A stretch of 64,000 nt of DNA from the NCBI RefSeq assembly GCF_963675165.1, contig NC_087384.1, positions 2,316,501-2,380,500 on the forward strand. The letters run 5' to 3'. Of the stretch, positions 33,326-45,902 are shown piece after piece. The position numbers were made by a program, and so were the translations under genes. The stretch is from Halichondria panicea (Eukaryota > Porifera > Demospongiae > Suberitida > Halichondriidae). The notes below the pieces were generated by a model. It was not told the origin of the DNA. It did no database searches and worked only from the letters and a program-made list of their open reading frames with translations. Position 1 is the stretch's first letter. Every line of letters starts with the position of its first letter.

Positions 33326-34262
33326 ATGTGTCTACTTCCACTTTGGTAAAACCATTCATGACTCGCTATACAATTTGGACTCGAAGCTAATCTTAACAAG
33401 AGACTCTCACAAAGACCTGGGAGTGACCATCCAGAATAGTCTCTCCTGGGACCAACATATCAACAACCTATGTTCGAAGGCCTACAGTACAGCTGTTTGT
33501 ACCTTATTAAAAGAAACACTCAATGCATGCTCTCATGATCTCCACACAAAAAGAACACTTTATACTAGTCTACGCTTGTTAGATCTAATTTAACATTTTG
33601 TTCGCAACTGTGGAGACCACAGACACACAAGGCCATCACAAAAGTGGAACAAATCCAGAGAAGATCTTCAAAGTTTATTCTGAACCTTACATGTAGATCT
33701 GATATTCTCGACTACAAAAGTCGCCTCATTAAACTGGACCTTTTACCACTAATGAACTGGCTAGAGTTGCAAGATGTCATATTCGCCGTCAGGTGTCTCC
33801 AAAAACCAGTAGACAACTTCAACATTACTGAGTTCATATCATTCTCTACCAGCAACACAAGACTATCGTCTAATCACAAGCTAGTTCATAAAGGTCATCA
33901 TCGCTCAAACACAACAAGACACTTTAACTTCAAAAGATTGGTCAGACTCTGGAACACCCTCCCTTTTATAGATCTCTCTCACTCGATGTCAACTATCAAG
34001 AATCAACTCTACAAACATTTCTGGGACAGTTTTCTAGAACGCTTTGATCAATCAAGAATTTGCACTTATCACCTAGTCTGTCCCTGTTGGTCTGTATAAC
34101 TGTATAATTATGTATACATTTTATGTAGATTTAGTCAGGTGTTCCTTCTAGGAACTTCCTGTCAGTATGTTTAATTTCTGACGCACAACAATCTATTCAC
34201 CTTGTGTAAATGTAAAGTCATACTGTAAAGCATCGATTATTATTATTATTATTATTATTATA
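33326..34262 (+). mobile_element. 5'-truncated non-LTR retrotransposon (LINE) tail
   Basis: The plus strand reads FHFGKTIHDSLYNLDSKL, DSHKDLGVTIQNSLSWDQ and HINNLCSKAY, then, after a frame break near 33590, VEQIQRRSSKFILN and FKRLVRLWNTLP. This is the C-terminal end of a CR1/Jockey-like reverse transcriptase. It finishes in a (TTA)n run at 34238-34262, the usual 3' tail. Arm 2 of the segmental duplication is an empty site: CACACTA joins AAACGCTTTG at 52804-52820, where arm 1 has 937 extra bases. So the insertion came after the duplication. Confidence 0.85.
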
Positions 34263-34699
34263 AAACGCTTTGAAGAGGCAACAACAAGACTCACTTGATA
34301 GCCATTATGTATAATGATGGAAGTACAAATTACAAATTCAAACATATCTCCTTAGCAAATACGTACACACTATACACACAAGTGGAATACTGAATGCACA
34401 GTGGATGAGATGAATAGGATACAAACAAGAAAGTTAACAAAAATAATGTTTTACACTTCGACATCTCATATCTGAGTTGTGATCATTTGAATCGTTTCGC
34501 CATAACAAACATTTCTGTTTTCTTCACTGAGCTCCTTAAATTTCCTCTCAGCCTCGAGACTTCTTTTCTTAGAATCCAGAACTCGATAATTCAACAGGTC
34601 TTCTGTTCTTTCGAAATCAAATCAGATCTTTTGGTTGGTCAGTTCAACAGCCGAGGCGAAGTGTTGCTGATAACTGGAGGTAATCTGTGAGCAATGATG

Positions 34700-36150
34700 C
34701 ACTGTAAACTGATGGGTATTTGAGAGAGAACACACCCACTGTTCAAATAGGGACCCCTCTACATTCACCAATTCACCACCCCAGCCCCTCGGATACTATC
34801 GCTAGAAATAGGCCAGAATAATTATGGATCAAAAAGACTCACAGAAAACACCTCACTATTCGACAAGGTCACTATTTAACTAGGACACCTACATACGTAT
34901 AGGTCTAGAGATCTGATGATTATAGGTCTTGACAAATTATGCTTCTTTTGCCTATCATTCTTTTCAAAAAAAAGTCAGCCTATTATAATTCCAGTTTGGT
35001 GACCCATTATTTTAAAGACAATTTATTTGTTTGTATTGACTGTAGCAATACAGAAAGCTAAAGTCCCACAACGGCTACAAAACCAGCAAGATATAGCAGA
35101 GTTGCACTCTAAGAGCTATTCTAGGTCAGAGGGCAAAGTCAGTGCATGCCTGCCTATAGTGGCTATATAGTGCTTACAGTACAGGTCTATTGTAAAGATG
35201 CCTAGCTACATGAACCAAGTGAAATTAGGTTTATACCAGACTCTGAGGGTCAAATTATGCTAGTTTAGTGCCCTATATATTATTCTCAATTATGATAGTT
35301 CCTAAAAGTCTCCCTATATTATTCCAAATATTACCAAGCCCTACTGATGATCCAATTAAAGGTTCATGCTTTTCTGATACCGTACAGCAGGAAATTTTTG
35401 CGCTTTTCGAGGGTAGAGCACCTAATGTGAAAATTAAAACTGGGGTAAACTCACACGCACCGGTATTTCACATGCAAAGCTCTTGGTGGGTGTTGTTTCC
35501 TGGCATGCATTCAAACGCCAAAATTTCTTCTAAGGCTCCGTAACCAAATAGCTTTATGCTTGTATTATTTCTAGCACTACAGTATGATTACTTGAATCTA
35601 GATCTCTGTGACAAAATTCCCTCTAAAGGCACCTGTCACAGAACATCTTAAAAGCAACAGACACCAAAGAAAGTTACTGCATGCTAATAAATAATGGTCT
35701 CAGAATTAGAGACAGTCTGCACAGAACACTGTTCTCAGACCGCCCGTCTCTTGAATATCATCACTGACCACATACCACCCTAACCTACCCACCAACACAC
35801 ATACCTTGCTTGACTGCCTCAGGGTGTGGGTCACGATTTCCTTCGGTTCCTTCAGTCTTTTTCCTACTTCATTCTCCTCCTACGTAGGAACAAGTATTGA
35901 TCTTAAAGCCTGCTCCTTAATTGGAGTAACCACATGCAGTACCGGGCGCATATCTCCGTAGGTGTGATATATATTTGTTTATCACAGTGCTTAGTAATAC
36001 GTGTGCTTCTGAGTCCTGGCCTGTCAATAAGGAAAACACCACATCTTTAGGTCACCAATCTGGACAATTGTAGTCTATCACACCTGAAAATGTCTGTGTT
36101 TTCTGGAGCTACAAAAAAAACCTTATAAAGTAGATTCATACATTCGGTTC
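34700..36150. other. Non-coding stretch with a third R2 copy
   Basis: R2-like sequence lies at 35640-35960. TACCGTACAGCAGGAAATTT at 35379 is a single MITE end. No gene recognised. Confidence 0.45.
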
Positions 36151-36154
36151 ATAA

Positions 36155-36653
36155 TACCGTACAGCGGGAAATGTTCGCTATTTGGCTCCAAAGCCCTCAG
36201 CATAAATTTTCGTGGGTTCTAATATTCGCATTTCAATGCCAGGAACAGTGGCATAGGCGCATAGCCAGGATTTTGGGAAGGGCAGGGCTTGAGCAGGACC
36301 AGAGCAGGCGCGAATAGCTTGGAATTTTACCTGGTCATCACTTTTCATCAGCAGTAAGCATGCACAGTACATGGCCCTGCCCACATTTCCATTGAATGAC
36401 ATCATTCTAGTAGCTACGAGTGCAGAATAGATTGACAGATCAAGGTAATTCAAGCTGAGTTGGAGTTGATGAAGCACAAGGGGGGGGGCTCTAGCCCCGT
36501 CAGCCCCCCTCTGCCTACGCCACTGAGGAAATCACACCCACAAGAATGTGAAATACCGGTGCGTAAGAGTTTATCTTTTAATTTTCTCGTTTTCTGTCTG
36601 CCTCCGAAAAACACGAAATGTTGCACCTCATGAAAATTTCCCGCTGCACGGTA
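36155..36653. mobile_element. TACCGTACAGCGGG MITE carrying a nested element
   Basis: TACCGTACAGCGGGAAA at the left faces TTTCCCGCTGCACGGTA at the right. At 36246-36525 a second element lies inside it, with CAGTGGCATAGGC and CTGCCTACGCCACTG ends and AGGAA on each side (36241-36245 and 36526-36530). CAGTGGC ends recall hAT-like elements, but the 5-bp duplication is short for hAT. Confidence 0.6.
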
Positions 36654-38429
36654 AGTCTACAACAATCTCTTTAGAGCTTGGAATTAAAGAACCGTCGAAG
36701 AACCTATATATCATGCTTCAGGCAATGGCAACCACATCGACCCGGTACTAATCGCTAGAATCTATACGAAAAGTTTTGAACAGGCATGCAACTGAATGCC
36801 AGCTGACTTATATAGGTAAACTTACACACAAGTTGAATACTGAATGGACCATATGGATGAATAAGAAAGTGAACAATAATGTTCATTTTACGCATATCTC
36901 CATTTGACAGTTAAATAGGTATTTGAACTAAAATTTTAAAAACTTTTGATGGAATCGTGATCGTTCACAATAATTATAAGTAGAACCTACACACTTTATT
37001 TCTTTTCTGAGACGTTTGTTTTCTTCACTCAGCTCCTCAACGTTCCTCTCAGTTTCGAGGCATCTTTTGCATGGTTGGTCATGATCAATTGGAGGTGATC
37101 TGTAAGCAACACCCACTAATATAATATCTGTAAGAGGGTAACTATTCACACTTATTTATATTTATATAGATCTAGTCTCACATAGTTGTACTGCTAGGAC
37201 ATTTCTCCAAACAAGCTGCTAAAATCTTTCTCAGGTGTACAGCAGTCATTATACGTCCTTTGTTTGTGCTGTAGCCAATACTAGATACCCAGGATTCATT
37301 TTAATAATAGGAAGGGACTTTCTCTCGCAAGAAGCCACGTGGACTTGGTACTAATCGTAAGAGAAAAAGCTTTGAACAAGCAACAACAATTTGAAGACCA
37401 TGGCCCAGTAGAAGATTATAAACACATAAATTTTATAAACACATAAATTGAATACTGCACTGTACTGATGCAGATTGTACAATCCTTCACATAAACAAAC
37501 AATAGCTATACGTATACATGTAGGTATATGCATGGGAGAGATTACATGACACATGCATGCATATGAGTATCGATGGAGTGGTGATCATTTTACAATAGAA
37601 CCTATACACTTCATTTCTTTTCTGAGACGTTTGTTTTCTTCACTCAGCTCTTCTTTTGATCTGGGACCAATGCAACATCCATTACTGAATAAAACTTAGA
37701 AAATATGCCAAAATCTTTCTCGGTGTACAATAGTGATGCCATTTGCGGTAGCCTTTGCCTCTGAAGAAAAATGACAAAAATGACAAGCATTATAATTTAT
37801 TCTGGAATCAGCCGAAAAACGAATATTTTAACATAATTATCATTAGCCTAGCAACAAATAAATTCGGAACTTATCTATTGTTACTGCATGTGCATGCATG
37901 CATGTATATAACCTGTCACAGAATTAGCATATCTTTTGGCCACCATGCAATTAATATGGACAATTATCACACGTGTAGAAGTTTCTACCCTTCCAACCTA
38001 GCTACCAGAAGTAGCTTTTTATACCTTTAGGTTTTGCTATACATGAAATTATGCTACACAGAGCAATTTCCAGAATATTCTTCAACATCAGAGCTTGGAT
38101 TAACTATCTTTGAGCCTGGCATCATTCTGCATTAACGAGTGAGCCTTCTGCATGGTGCATGCATTGGTCAGAGTTTTGCTGATGAACTGGACGTGATCTG
38201 TGAACACATGAACATCCATTTGCATGTCTTAGAGCAGCATGACTATCCACACTTACATTGTGTATACTGCTCCGGACATTTCTCCAAGAAAGCTACTAAT
38301 ATCTTTCTCTTGTTAAAATTTCGTGGAGGTCAGCTTGCCCACGAAAATAACGAATATTTTTACCCCACAAAAATTACCCGCTATAATTATAACAATACAG
38401 TAGCAGGAGCACAGTAGTAAGAAGCAACA

Positions 38430-39500
38430 AGAGACATTAATTGATCATGCAAACACGAGTCTTCATCATGCATGTGTGCAGTTTTGTCGGAGACAATGCA
38501 GTGTGTGGTACCGACAGTGCTTTGGAATTAGTGACAGTATTATACTGCTCTGAATGGCACCGTGAGGGAAATTAAAAATCAAAAGTAACTGCGGGAAATC
38601 CAATAAGAAGCTTTTCAACTTGGTTCGTTGCACATAATTATGGGATATCGAACAGTTTTTATAATTCATTTCAAACACACAATGTACAAAACACACGTAC
38701 ACAATAATAACCACACATTAGGGATAAAGCTAATCTAAGGGTTCTGTTCTGATATGGAGTGCTGTATTACGTGCACCTTCTCACAGCTCCTGTGCATGGA
38801 GGCAATAAAGAATGAGTTAGTGGGTGGCTGACTAATCACACTAGATCAGTTCAGTAACCTATATCAATGACAGGTGGGTGTAGGACGTACAGTTTGACAG
38901 TGAAACACCAGTAGGGGGAGACAAACATAAGAGTGCGCACACACACCTATATACTGAGTGGTATGGGCATAACTTCCCCTCATGCATAAGACGAAGGTTT
39001 GGTGACACTATGATAATTAAGGGGTACACACAAACACTCACTTTCAAGTACTGACAGACTAGGTCAGCAATCTCCCCTTTTCTCAGTTTTACTAACATCT
39101 CCAGAAGGGCCCTGAATGTCGCTTGTGAGCGCTGTTTTCCTCTCCAGATTTTCAAACACTCGATCATAGCTAGGTGGTTACTCTTTTTCAACTGGACATC
39201 ACTTTGTTCGCCAGGGGTTAATTTCATAGCATCGACATAGAGCTCCACATTGTCAAAACAGGGAGCCAAATATGATACGTCTTCTTGCTGGACTTCCCTG
39301 TTGACTTGGGCAGTAGTGAGCGGACATGTGTCCATCAGCTGTTGAAGAGCAGTACTCACAGATGATCCTACAGTATGAAAATTAAATAACACATAACACA
39401 TGCGAGCACATCCCACTATATGAATACTAACAACAAAACAACCAATGTACACACTATAGTCGTGACGACAAAGAATGAGTGAAAAAGTGGGGCACTATTG
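38430..39500 (-). pseudogene. Death-domain exon segment, copy 2
   Basis: The minus-strand exon 39042-39367 is open throughout: STALQQLMDTCPLTTAQ, VSYLAPCFDNVELYVDAM, LTPGEQSDVQLKK, IWRGKQRSQATFRALLEM and KLRKGEIADLVCQYLK, then a GTGAGT donor. This is a Death domain of about 90 residues. A terminal Glu-Leu-stop exon lies at 38781-38789 behind a CAG acceptor. It is almost identical to the exon at 60889-61229, but no ZU5/UPA exons are found upstream; from 39500 the sequence is unrelated. It could be a partial gene or a small Death-only gene with an unseen first exon. Confidence 0.7.
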
Positions 39501-40180
39501 ACAAAAAGCCACATAGGAAAAGTGTATCATAGGAAAAGTGTATCTTTAATGCACTAAGGTAATTTCGTGTGAGGTAAAAACTTGTTCAACTCGAAACAGT
39601 GATTTTTGTGAGTAAAATTTTTCGTTTGACTTTATTGCGATTTTATTGCCTGCACTTTCATCGCATGCGTTCTGGTAAGCCACGCCTACGTTTTTGTGGA
39701 GGTCAAAAATTACCCGCTATATGGTATGTGTTCTGATAAAAATCATGCTGAAAACTGCCTGGGGCTGTATGTTATTTTTCAATGTAATGTACAGCTGTTG
39801 ACCAATGAAATCGATTAGTGGTGATGTATACGACGTGTCGGCATAAATCCTGTGACATAAGAAAGCATAGAAAAAACGAGGTAAAAACTTACAGTGTATA
39901 GGGTTTGTTGCGGTTTCTATCTGTCTTAATGTAACACTTATATAGTAAATATTTGATAGACTAGTAAAAGATGCCTCTTCAGAAAAGATAAACACGAAGA
40001 AGAGTAAACTGTAGTGCATAAAAATTAATAACCTGCTAATAAAATATCTAAATACCTACACAAAAATCAGGTGCGCGTGACATCCTGTCATGCTGCAGGA
40101 ATGCCATACTTATGTGACCTATTGAGAAAAGGTCAACCCATGTCGTACCTCCTCTGCACTGCCAGACTGCGCAATCACAG
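39500..40180. other. Non-coding spacer
   Basis: No recognisable gene. TTACCCGCTATA-type MITE end words occur near 39705. Confidence 0.4.
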
Positions 40181-40619
40181 TACCGTAATTGATGTAATTA
40201 CAGCGCCACCATAATTTAAGCGCCACGTCAGCATCAGCATAATTTTTTAGGTCCTAAAAATGCGCCAACCGTTGCTGGAATTATTTTTTTCTGGCGCTTA
40301 TAAAAAAGGTTTGTTTGAGACATCAAGACAATCATCCTGCATCTTTGACTTCCTTCACTTCTAAACAGTTGTCTAACCCATAGCTACAGTCACTGAATGT
40401 TGTTCACGAGTCACTCAGCTCTCAACGATGCAGCTAGCAAGTGAAACTGAGCTAGAACACGCCCATTTTCTCTACAAATTCTATACTAGCTGTAGAACAT
40501 AAGCGCCACCATAATTTAGGCGCTAGCTTGGGCTGAACGCAATTTTTTGTGTTCTAAAGATGTGCCACTCAGAAGTAGAATTAATTTTTTCTGGCGCTGT
40601 AATTACATCAATTACGGTA
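40181..40619. mobile_element. TACCGTAATTGATG MITE
   Basis: TACCGTAATTGATGTAATTA at the left is mirrored by TAATTACATCAATTACGGTA at the right. GCGCCACCATAATTTA and TTTTTTCTGGCGC repeat inside both halves. TA at both ends suggests a Tc1/mariner-type element. No transposase. Confidence 0.75.
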
Positions 40620-42180
40620 ATACGTATGCATATGCAGTTTCTGGGATTTCTGGGAGGTGTTGCTAACATAACAAAATAGTACTGATTACTGGTGACACAG
40701 GAGCAGGCAAATGCTGTTACTATCAGTTCAACATTCTTACTAAAACTACTACGACTCATTAGAGGCAAAATGTCATATATATAATACAAGAGAGACAGAC
40801 AAGCAAGAATGGAAGAGTTAGATAAAATACTGACTCAGCAGGATCAAAAAGGATCGGTTAAGCGTATTCATGAGATTATTGATGACTAAGTATTAGTTAT
40901 TGCATGAGCACGCTACGGCCCTCGACGACTAATTTACTACTGAGCCAATATCTGGCATATTCACGAGTGATCATGCGATTTGTTGCGTGGGAGAAGCATA
41001 TAGTTATAATTAGATTCATGCCTTCTGCATTCCTTATTTTGATACCACGAAAAAGTGAGTTGTATAACTATAGGAACAATATAAAAGAGATCATTCCCAA
41101 GCTTTCTGGCTGTGCAAATATATGGCATATTGCACTCCGGTGACTTGTTAGCTTTGATGTGCCTGGCTTCACTGTGTAATATGCCATATATATTTTCACT
41201 GTGGTTTCTTTGATCTTTTGCTCAAACATGCAACAATGACTTACGGATGACTGGTAAAATGTTATTTGCGAATGTTTTCAGCTCTATACTATATGGCTGA
41301 GTGTGATGCAAGGAGTGTCTCCAATTGCTTTCAAGGACTAGAAAGAATAGGGTGCTATAAAGCTATCATGTCAAGAAAAGGAGCATAGACAACAAAGACA
41401 ATGCATGGATAAACCAATGGACTGAATTGTAGATTTATAGAGCTGCACACACATGAAAATGTTTGTCTATTGCATTAATTTCTGTTTCCATATCATGTTT
41501 ATGTTCCGTATCTTTTGGAGAGAGAGGGTCTTGACTTTTTCTGCCTGTGTTAGAGCAAAACGGTAATTTTGCCAACTTTTGTGCTCCCCATTCTTTCCCT
41601 TGACTGCAGCTATCCATCAACTATGGAATTCTAGACATAGAAGAAAGCAATACAATAATAGTCTTGATCCTTTAGAGTGTCTGATTGCACTACAAACAGT
41701 GTAGCAGCACTATAGCCGTAGCTCAACTTTTAGTATTTTAGCCTAGTCACCTAGTTGGGCACCGCCGCCCTCTATACCGTTGCCAGGAAGGAGGTCGGGA
41801 ATCAAGCCTATATCCATGCACAGTTTTGTTCTACTGCATGGTGGAATTCCACCAGCTCCAATCGGATTGCAATATCTCAACACACCCACTCAACTGTACC
41901 ACGTGTGAATTTTCCACATATTGGATTGACTGAGAGACGTGGCCAACACCCACTTTGAGATATTCATCGCTATTGGCTAGCACCCACATAGAATGAATGA
42001 TATTCATGATTGCGTAACAGGCCAGAACAAAAGTGGATATAGGCTTGATTCCCGACCTCCTTCAGGGAGGCCCGACTACATTTAGCCTACATATCAAGGT
42101 ATTTTTTTCCACTCAAAATGGCGGACATATGTAACCACGCCCCTTTTTAACAACTGTATATATAACCACACCCCTTTTTC
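40620..42180. other. Non-coding stretch with an inverted repeat
   Basis: GAAGGAGGTCGGGAATCAAG at 41788 faces CTTGATTCCCGACCTCCTTC ending near 42064, with AGCCTATATCCA and GAACAAAA parts also shared. A related single end lies at 55190-55245. No gene recognised from 40620 to 41740. Confidence 0.5.
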
Positions 42181-43258
42181 TAGCCTCGATCCCAGGCCGA
42201 GTTTTCGCTTTTATAACGGTTAGGCGAACAACTGGGCCTGGTACTAGTTGTCTGCGCATGCGTCAAATTTTCATTGTATATTTGTGGTCGGCAAAAATAT
42301 TTAATAAATCAATAATGGAAATTTGTACACAGAAAATGCACAGAGTGAGTACACAAAAGATGCACATAGGGAGCTGCTTCACAAAGGCCTGGGGAGTTGC
42401 CAGTTGTGCTGCAGCACAATTACAGTGACCCAGGGCAACTTCAGGATGATTGAATGCCTTCAAATTACGTTTCAAAAAGATTTAGCAGGCTGCTGGACTT
42501 CTCTGATTCTAGGCCCCAACTCGTAACTCATTGCTTGAGAAAACGTAGATTCTCTTGATGTCTCTGAGCTACCCAGCAACGCTCGAATGAGCAGGTCATA
42601 CTCCAGTCCTGTGTCTGTGAGTATAGGACAATATTAAAAGAAACCAAAGACGGTTAAACCCTTACCTCAAACTGTCCAGTCTCGTCCGTTAGTATAGCCA
42701 AGAGGAGCACTGTTGGGATAGCTGGATATTAGCCATTGCTCCTGTACAGAGAAGTAGACATTTTAAATACGTGTAGATCTATACATATTAAATTTCTCGG
42801 TTATAGTGTCATTGTCGACGAGCTGATGATGGCAGCACCAAGTTCTCTAGCTCACACTCTTCACTTGATCCACCATATTAATGATGAAACTATAGTCTAC
42901 CTACATTCTTGCCAAACATGAACAAGACTTGATAGCATAGCCGGCCATAGGGCCCACACAAAATATCTGACCTTAACAAGCTTGACAAAGCTTTATACCT
43001 CTTCCCTTGTTGTTCAGTCTTCAGAATAAGCTTCAGAGAAGAGAGAAGCTTCAGCTAAGAGCCATTCCAAATAATGATAAAACGGGAACTGACTTCTAGT
43101 ACACGATAGTACACAAATATAAATGTCACGAAAGTGAACGAGAATATCCATTCGTCAGAATCTGACGAACGACTGACGCATGCGCAGACAACTAGTACCA
43201 GGCCCAGTTGTTCGCCTAACCGTTATAAAAGCGAAAACTCGGCCTGGGATCGAGGCTA
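42181..43258. mobile_element. 1078-bp TIR transposon, 85-bp ends, 9-bp target duplication
   Basis: The ends TAGCCTCGATCCCAGGCC continue as perfect inverted repeats for about 85 bp (42181-42265 against 43174-43258). CCCTTTTTC is duplicated at 42172-42180 and 43259-43267. The outermost 18 bp equal those of the 413-bp element at 315-727, while the next parts of the TIRs differ. The interior shows only short unrecognised frames. Mutator-like non-autonomous element by structure. Confidence 0.88.
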
Positions 43259-43716
43259 CCCTTTTTCATGCTTTTTGAGCGAATCTGCATAACCTCTATA
43301 TAGAATGTGATAGCTGACTCTGGGATCCATGCAGGAGCCATACTTCTCTGAGACTTCTTTGCTGTGATCCTAGTCCACAGTGCATATATCTATGTGCCAC
43401 TAAAACCCTGTTCTCAAATGTTTCAGCATGCCTCCAGTCTGGTTCTGTGCTAGACAAATCATACATATCGAACATGATAACATCTGCACTACATGCACTG
43501 TATTATATCACTCCTCTGGTTTCTTTGTAATCATGTCACCAGCCGAGGGTTTGTACTTTAGTGCTCTAGTTACCTTGTGTTTTTCGTGTTTCTGCTGTGG
43601 GGTTGTTTATGGTGGGTTGTTGAGATTCTACCACTTTCGTTCTTGTGGATTGATTCTGAAGTATAGGTGTATGCGTGTGTAATTTATTATCATTATTATT
43701 ATATACCTGATCCACG

Positions 43717-44176
43717 TATTGTATGGTGATTAGTAGTTCTGGCACACAGTCTTGTGATACTTCAAACTCTTGCCCAATTCTCATCTTCACTTTAGTACGT
43801 GTGTTCCTCTCACTAGATCTTGTTGTTGTTATTGTGCTGTACGATTCAAAGCAATTGTTTAGTTTCCCAACAATTGAATCTGTCCATGCTCCTTGTTTCT
43901 TTAATAGAGCAACAAATTCATGATAGACTCGAGGGTCCTGTTCAATTGAGGTCTCTAAAGTGTACATACATTTCCTATAGCTTTTTCGTCTGGCATGAAA
44001 CTGCTGTGATGTATGTAATTTTTCACTTCTCTTGAAATCAACCCCTTTGAGTATAGACTATCTCCTATGCTAGCAACAGACTGTTGAAGAACTTGTACTA
44101 ACATGTCATAACACTCTATAATGGTCTTGTGCTCTGGTGAACTCTCACAAGTAGCTTGAGGATTGAATGTAGCCAT
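43717..44176 (-). pseudogene. Unrecognised helical-domain exon, possibly death-fold, with a frameshift
   Basis: ATG at 44176 opens a minus-strand frame: MATFNPQATCESSPEHK, CYDMLVQVLQQSVASIGD, SLYSKGLISREVKNYIHH, then a shift of frame at about 43967. It continues LETSIEQDPRVYHEFVALLK and GAWTDSIVGKLNNCFESY to a possible donor GTATAT after YVDQ near 43717. The two halves together look like one all-helical domain of about 100 residues, in the style of sponge CARD or death-fold domains (D-P..Y..F..LLK). I am not sure of the family. The frame change at ATGTATGTACAC may be a real mutation or a base error. No downstream exon was found. Confidence 0.45.
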
Positions 44177-44453
44177 TTAAAAACACAAGTATTAGTAAAA
44201 CCAGTAGGTTTTACATAGGATTGGCAGTGGGTTTGCCCGTGTTTAGCAATATTTCAATTATTTTGACTCATGTTCAAACTGTTCTATCTCTGCAGGGAAA
44301 GGCCACATCAAGAAACTGGCTGAACAGATAGTTTATTTAGCCTTTTCTCTCTTTGTATCTCTCATTTCATAATCCATAAACATTTTAATGAATGAATATT
44401 TTCATTTTAAAAATTGCACTATTTCGACGTTTCAACGCTCTTTGTCTGACTGA

Positions 44454-44495
44454 CTAAGTAAGTAAGTAAGTAAGTAAGTGAGTAAGTAAGTAAGT
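44454..44495. repeat. AAGT microsatellite
   Basis: About ten tandem AAGT units (written AAGTAAGTAAGT), with one GAGT variant. Confidence 0.9.
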
Positions 44496-44499
44496 TTCT

Positions 44500-45032
44500 T
44501 GCCCAGCATTTACTCCAAGTACAGCCATCTCCAGGACATTCTGCACAGGGTTTCCAAACGACTACAACCTGGATTACAAAGCGCTTCTTCAGATTTGCGA
44601 TTGCTTCCACGAGGCAGATGACCTCTCAGTCTCTATTTCTCTTACCTAGACAATTCCGCCATCTTTAATGACTCAGCCAATAATAATAGATAGGCGTGGC
44701 TAATAAACCGTGCGCCTAAAATCAGTGCAGCAGTGCTTTTCCAGAGCCTGAGGTGTTCCTTTTCTTCACACTGTTCAGCTCTAGCTCCCTTTCTCTGACA
44801 GGCATGCTATATGCACTGGCTAGATATCATGCTCTTAAAATGGCTGTCATTTAATACTGATTCGCAAATTCAACATAATTATCAAGCAATAAATTATTAC
44901 TCTAATTATTATTATTAGTCCAGAGATATTCGAGAAGATATCTGATTAGTCCTGTCTTCTCTTCTTGTACTGCCTCTTGACGTTCCACTTATGCATGTCA
45001 TGATACGTAAACTGTACTGAAAAAGAAAGGGA
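44500..45032. other. Non-coding spacer
   Basis: Nothing recognised. Confidence 0.4.
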
Positions 45033-45579
45033 ATCCGACTAGAAAAACATTTGCAATGTGAAAAATTGCTAGGATTGGCCAGGGGAACCACAAAAAAGCG
45101 TGGGAACAAGAAATCAGACGAGAGCATAACTCCAATCCGTTACAACGTCATGAACATGTACAATACATAGTATATTAAATAATAGACTGTGTTCCAGATC
45201 CACCTATCAGCTTCCATCCACCACATCATTCACCAGTACGGTCCGTGCATGTTACTACGCATGGATGGACTGTGTGTACCTGTGCTCAACACTGCATGTA
45301 TTAGGAACATCAATTCATCACAAATCATCATGATTATGTGCCCCACATTCTAAAATGGATGTATAATAAATATATATAGGGATTGGTCATCACTCCACCA
45401 GTAAAAATTGCGTGGCATATTGGCTGGGAAAACATGGGAAAACTACCAGTATACATGTGATTGACGTTGTAACGGATTGGAGTTATGCTCTCGTCTGATT
45501 TCTTGTTCCCACGCTTTTTTGTGGTTCCCCTGGCCAATCCTAGCAATTTTTCACATTGCAAATGTTTTTCTAGTCGGAT
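45033..45579. mobile_element. Perfect 117-bp inverted repeat around 311 bp
   Basis: The arms 45034-45150 and 45462-45578 are exact reverse complements as far as I can read (start TCCGACTAGAAAAACATT). One more outer base pairs, then pairing stops. No target duplication is visible at the outer edges. Foldback transposon or very recent inverted duplication. Confidence 0.8.
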
Positions 45580-45902
45580 AGGTATACAATAGCAGTGGGT
45601 GTGTGCATGACTCAGCAAGTTAATGATATTCAATACCAAGGGGCTTATGGACAAACCTAAAGCCTTGAGTTAGAACCACATGATACTCCCTTACACTATT
45701 CTCTCCCAATGCACTCAAGGACGACTGCCACCACTCATGGTGGAGTGTGTTCCTCCCCACCCCTCCACTACCCTCACCCCCGACCAATGTCTTCCCCTAC
45801 GACCAGGAACACTTCACTGCAGCCACTCAACTCTGTGTAGTGAGAATGAGTGGGTGTATATTATTGTGTGGTGCGTGCTTGCATTGTTTACAAAGCCATA
45901 TG

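Larger units (their letters stand above)
30290..34700. repeat. Segmental duplication, arm 1
   Basis: From the OAS exon 3 boundary to about 34700, this arm matches 49860-54400 in the same order, with roughly nine bases in ten the same by eye. It includes OAS exons 3-6, the CTTTTTGTA...ACATTAGCCGTACAGTCAG flank, block R2 and coiled-coil exon remnants. Arm 1 alone carries the LINE fragment at 33326; arm 2 alone carries the transposon at 52857-53974. Confidence 0.85.
34500..38200 (-). pseudogene. Repeated coiled-coil exon remnants on the minus strand
   Basis: An exon-like unit, with an acceptor (TTACAG or CTCACAG) before ATCACCTCC, is repeated on the minus strand. The best copy is 36994-37099: PPIDHDQPCKRCLETERNVE followed by ELSEENKRLRKEIKC, a heptad-rich coiled coil. 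Partial copies lie at about 34505-34680 (SLEAERKFKELSEEN), 37617-37655 (ELSEENKRLRKEMK), 38155-38200, 32466-32690, 52034-52275 and 54150-54320. Most have stops or frame shifts. I could not join them into a gene or name the family. They may be the relic of a tandem gene family or of a repeat. Confidence 0.45.

Noticed and set aside
43953-43970. A 15-nt GT...AG stretch (GTATGTACACTTTAG) that could be a tiny intron at the frame break
   Set aside because: Too short for splicing, and its removal does not bring the second half into the needed frame.
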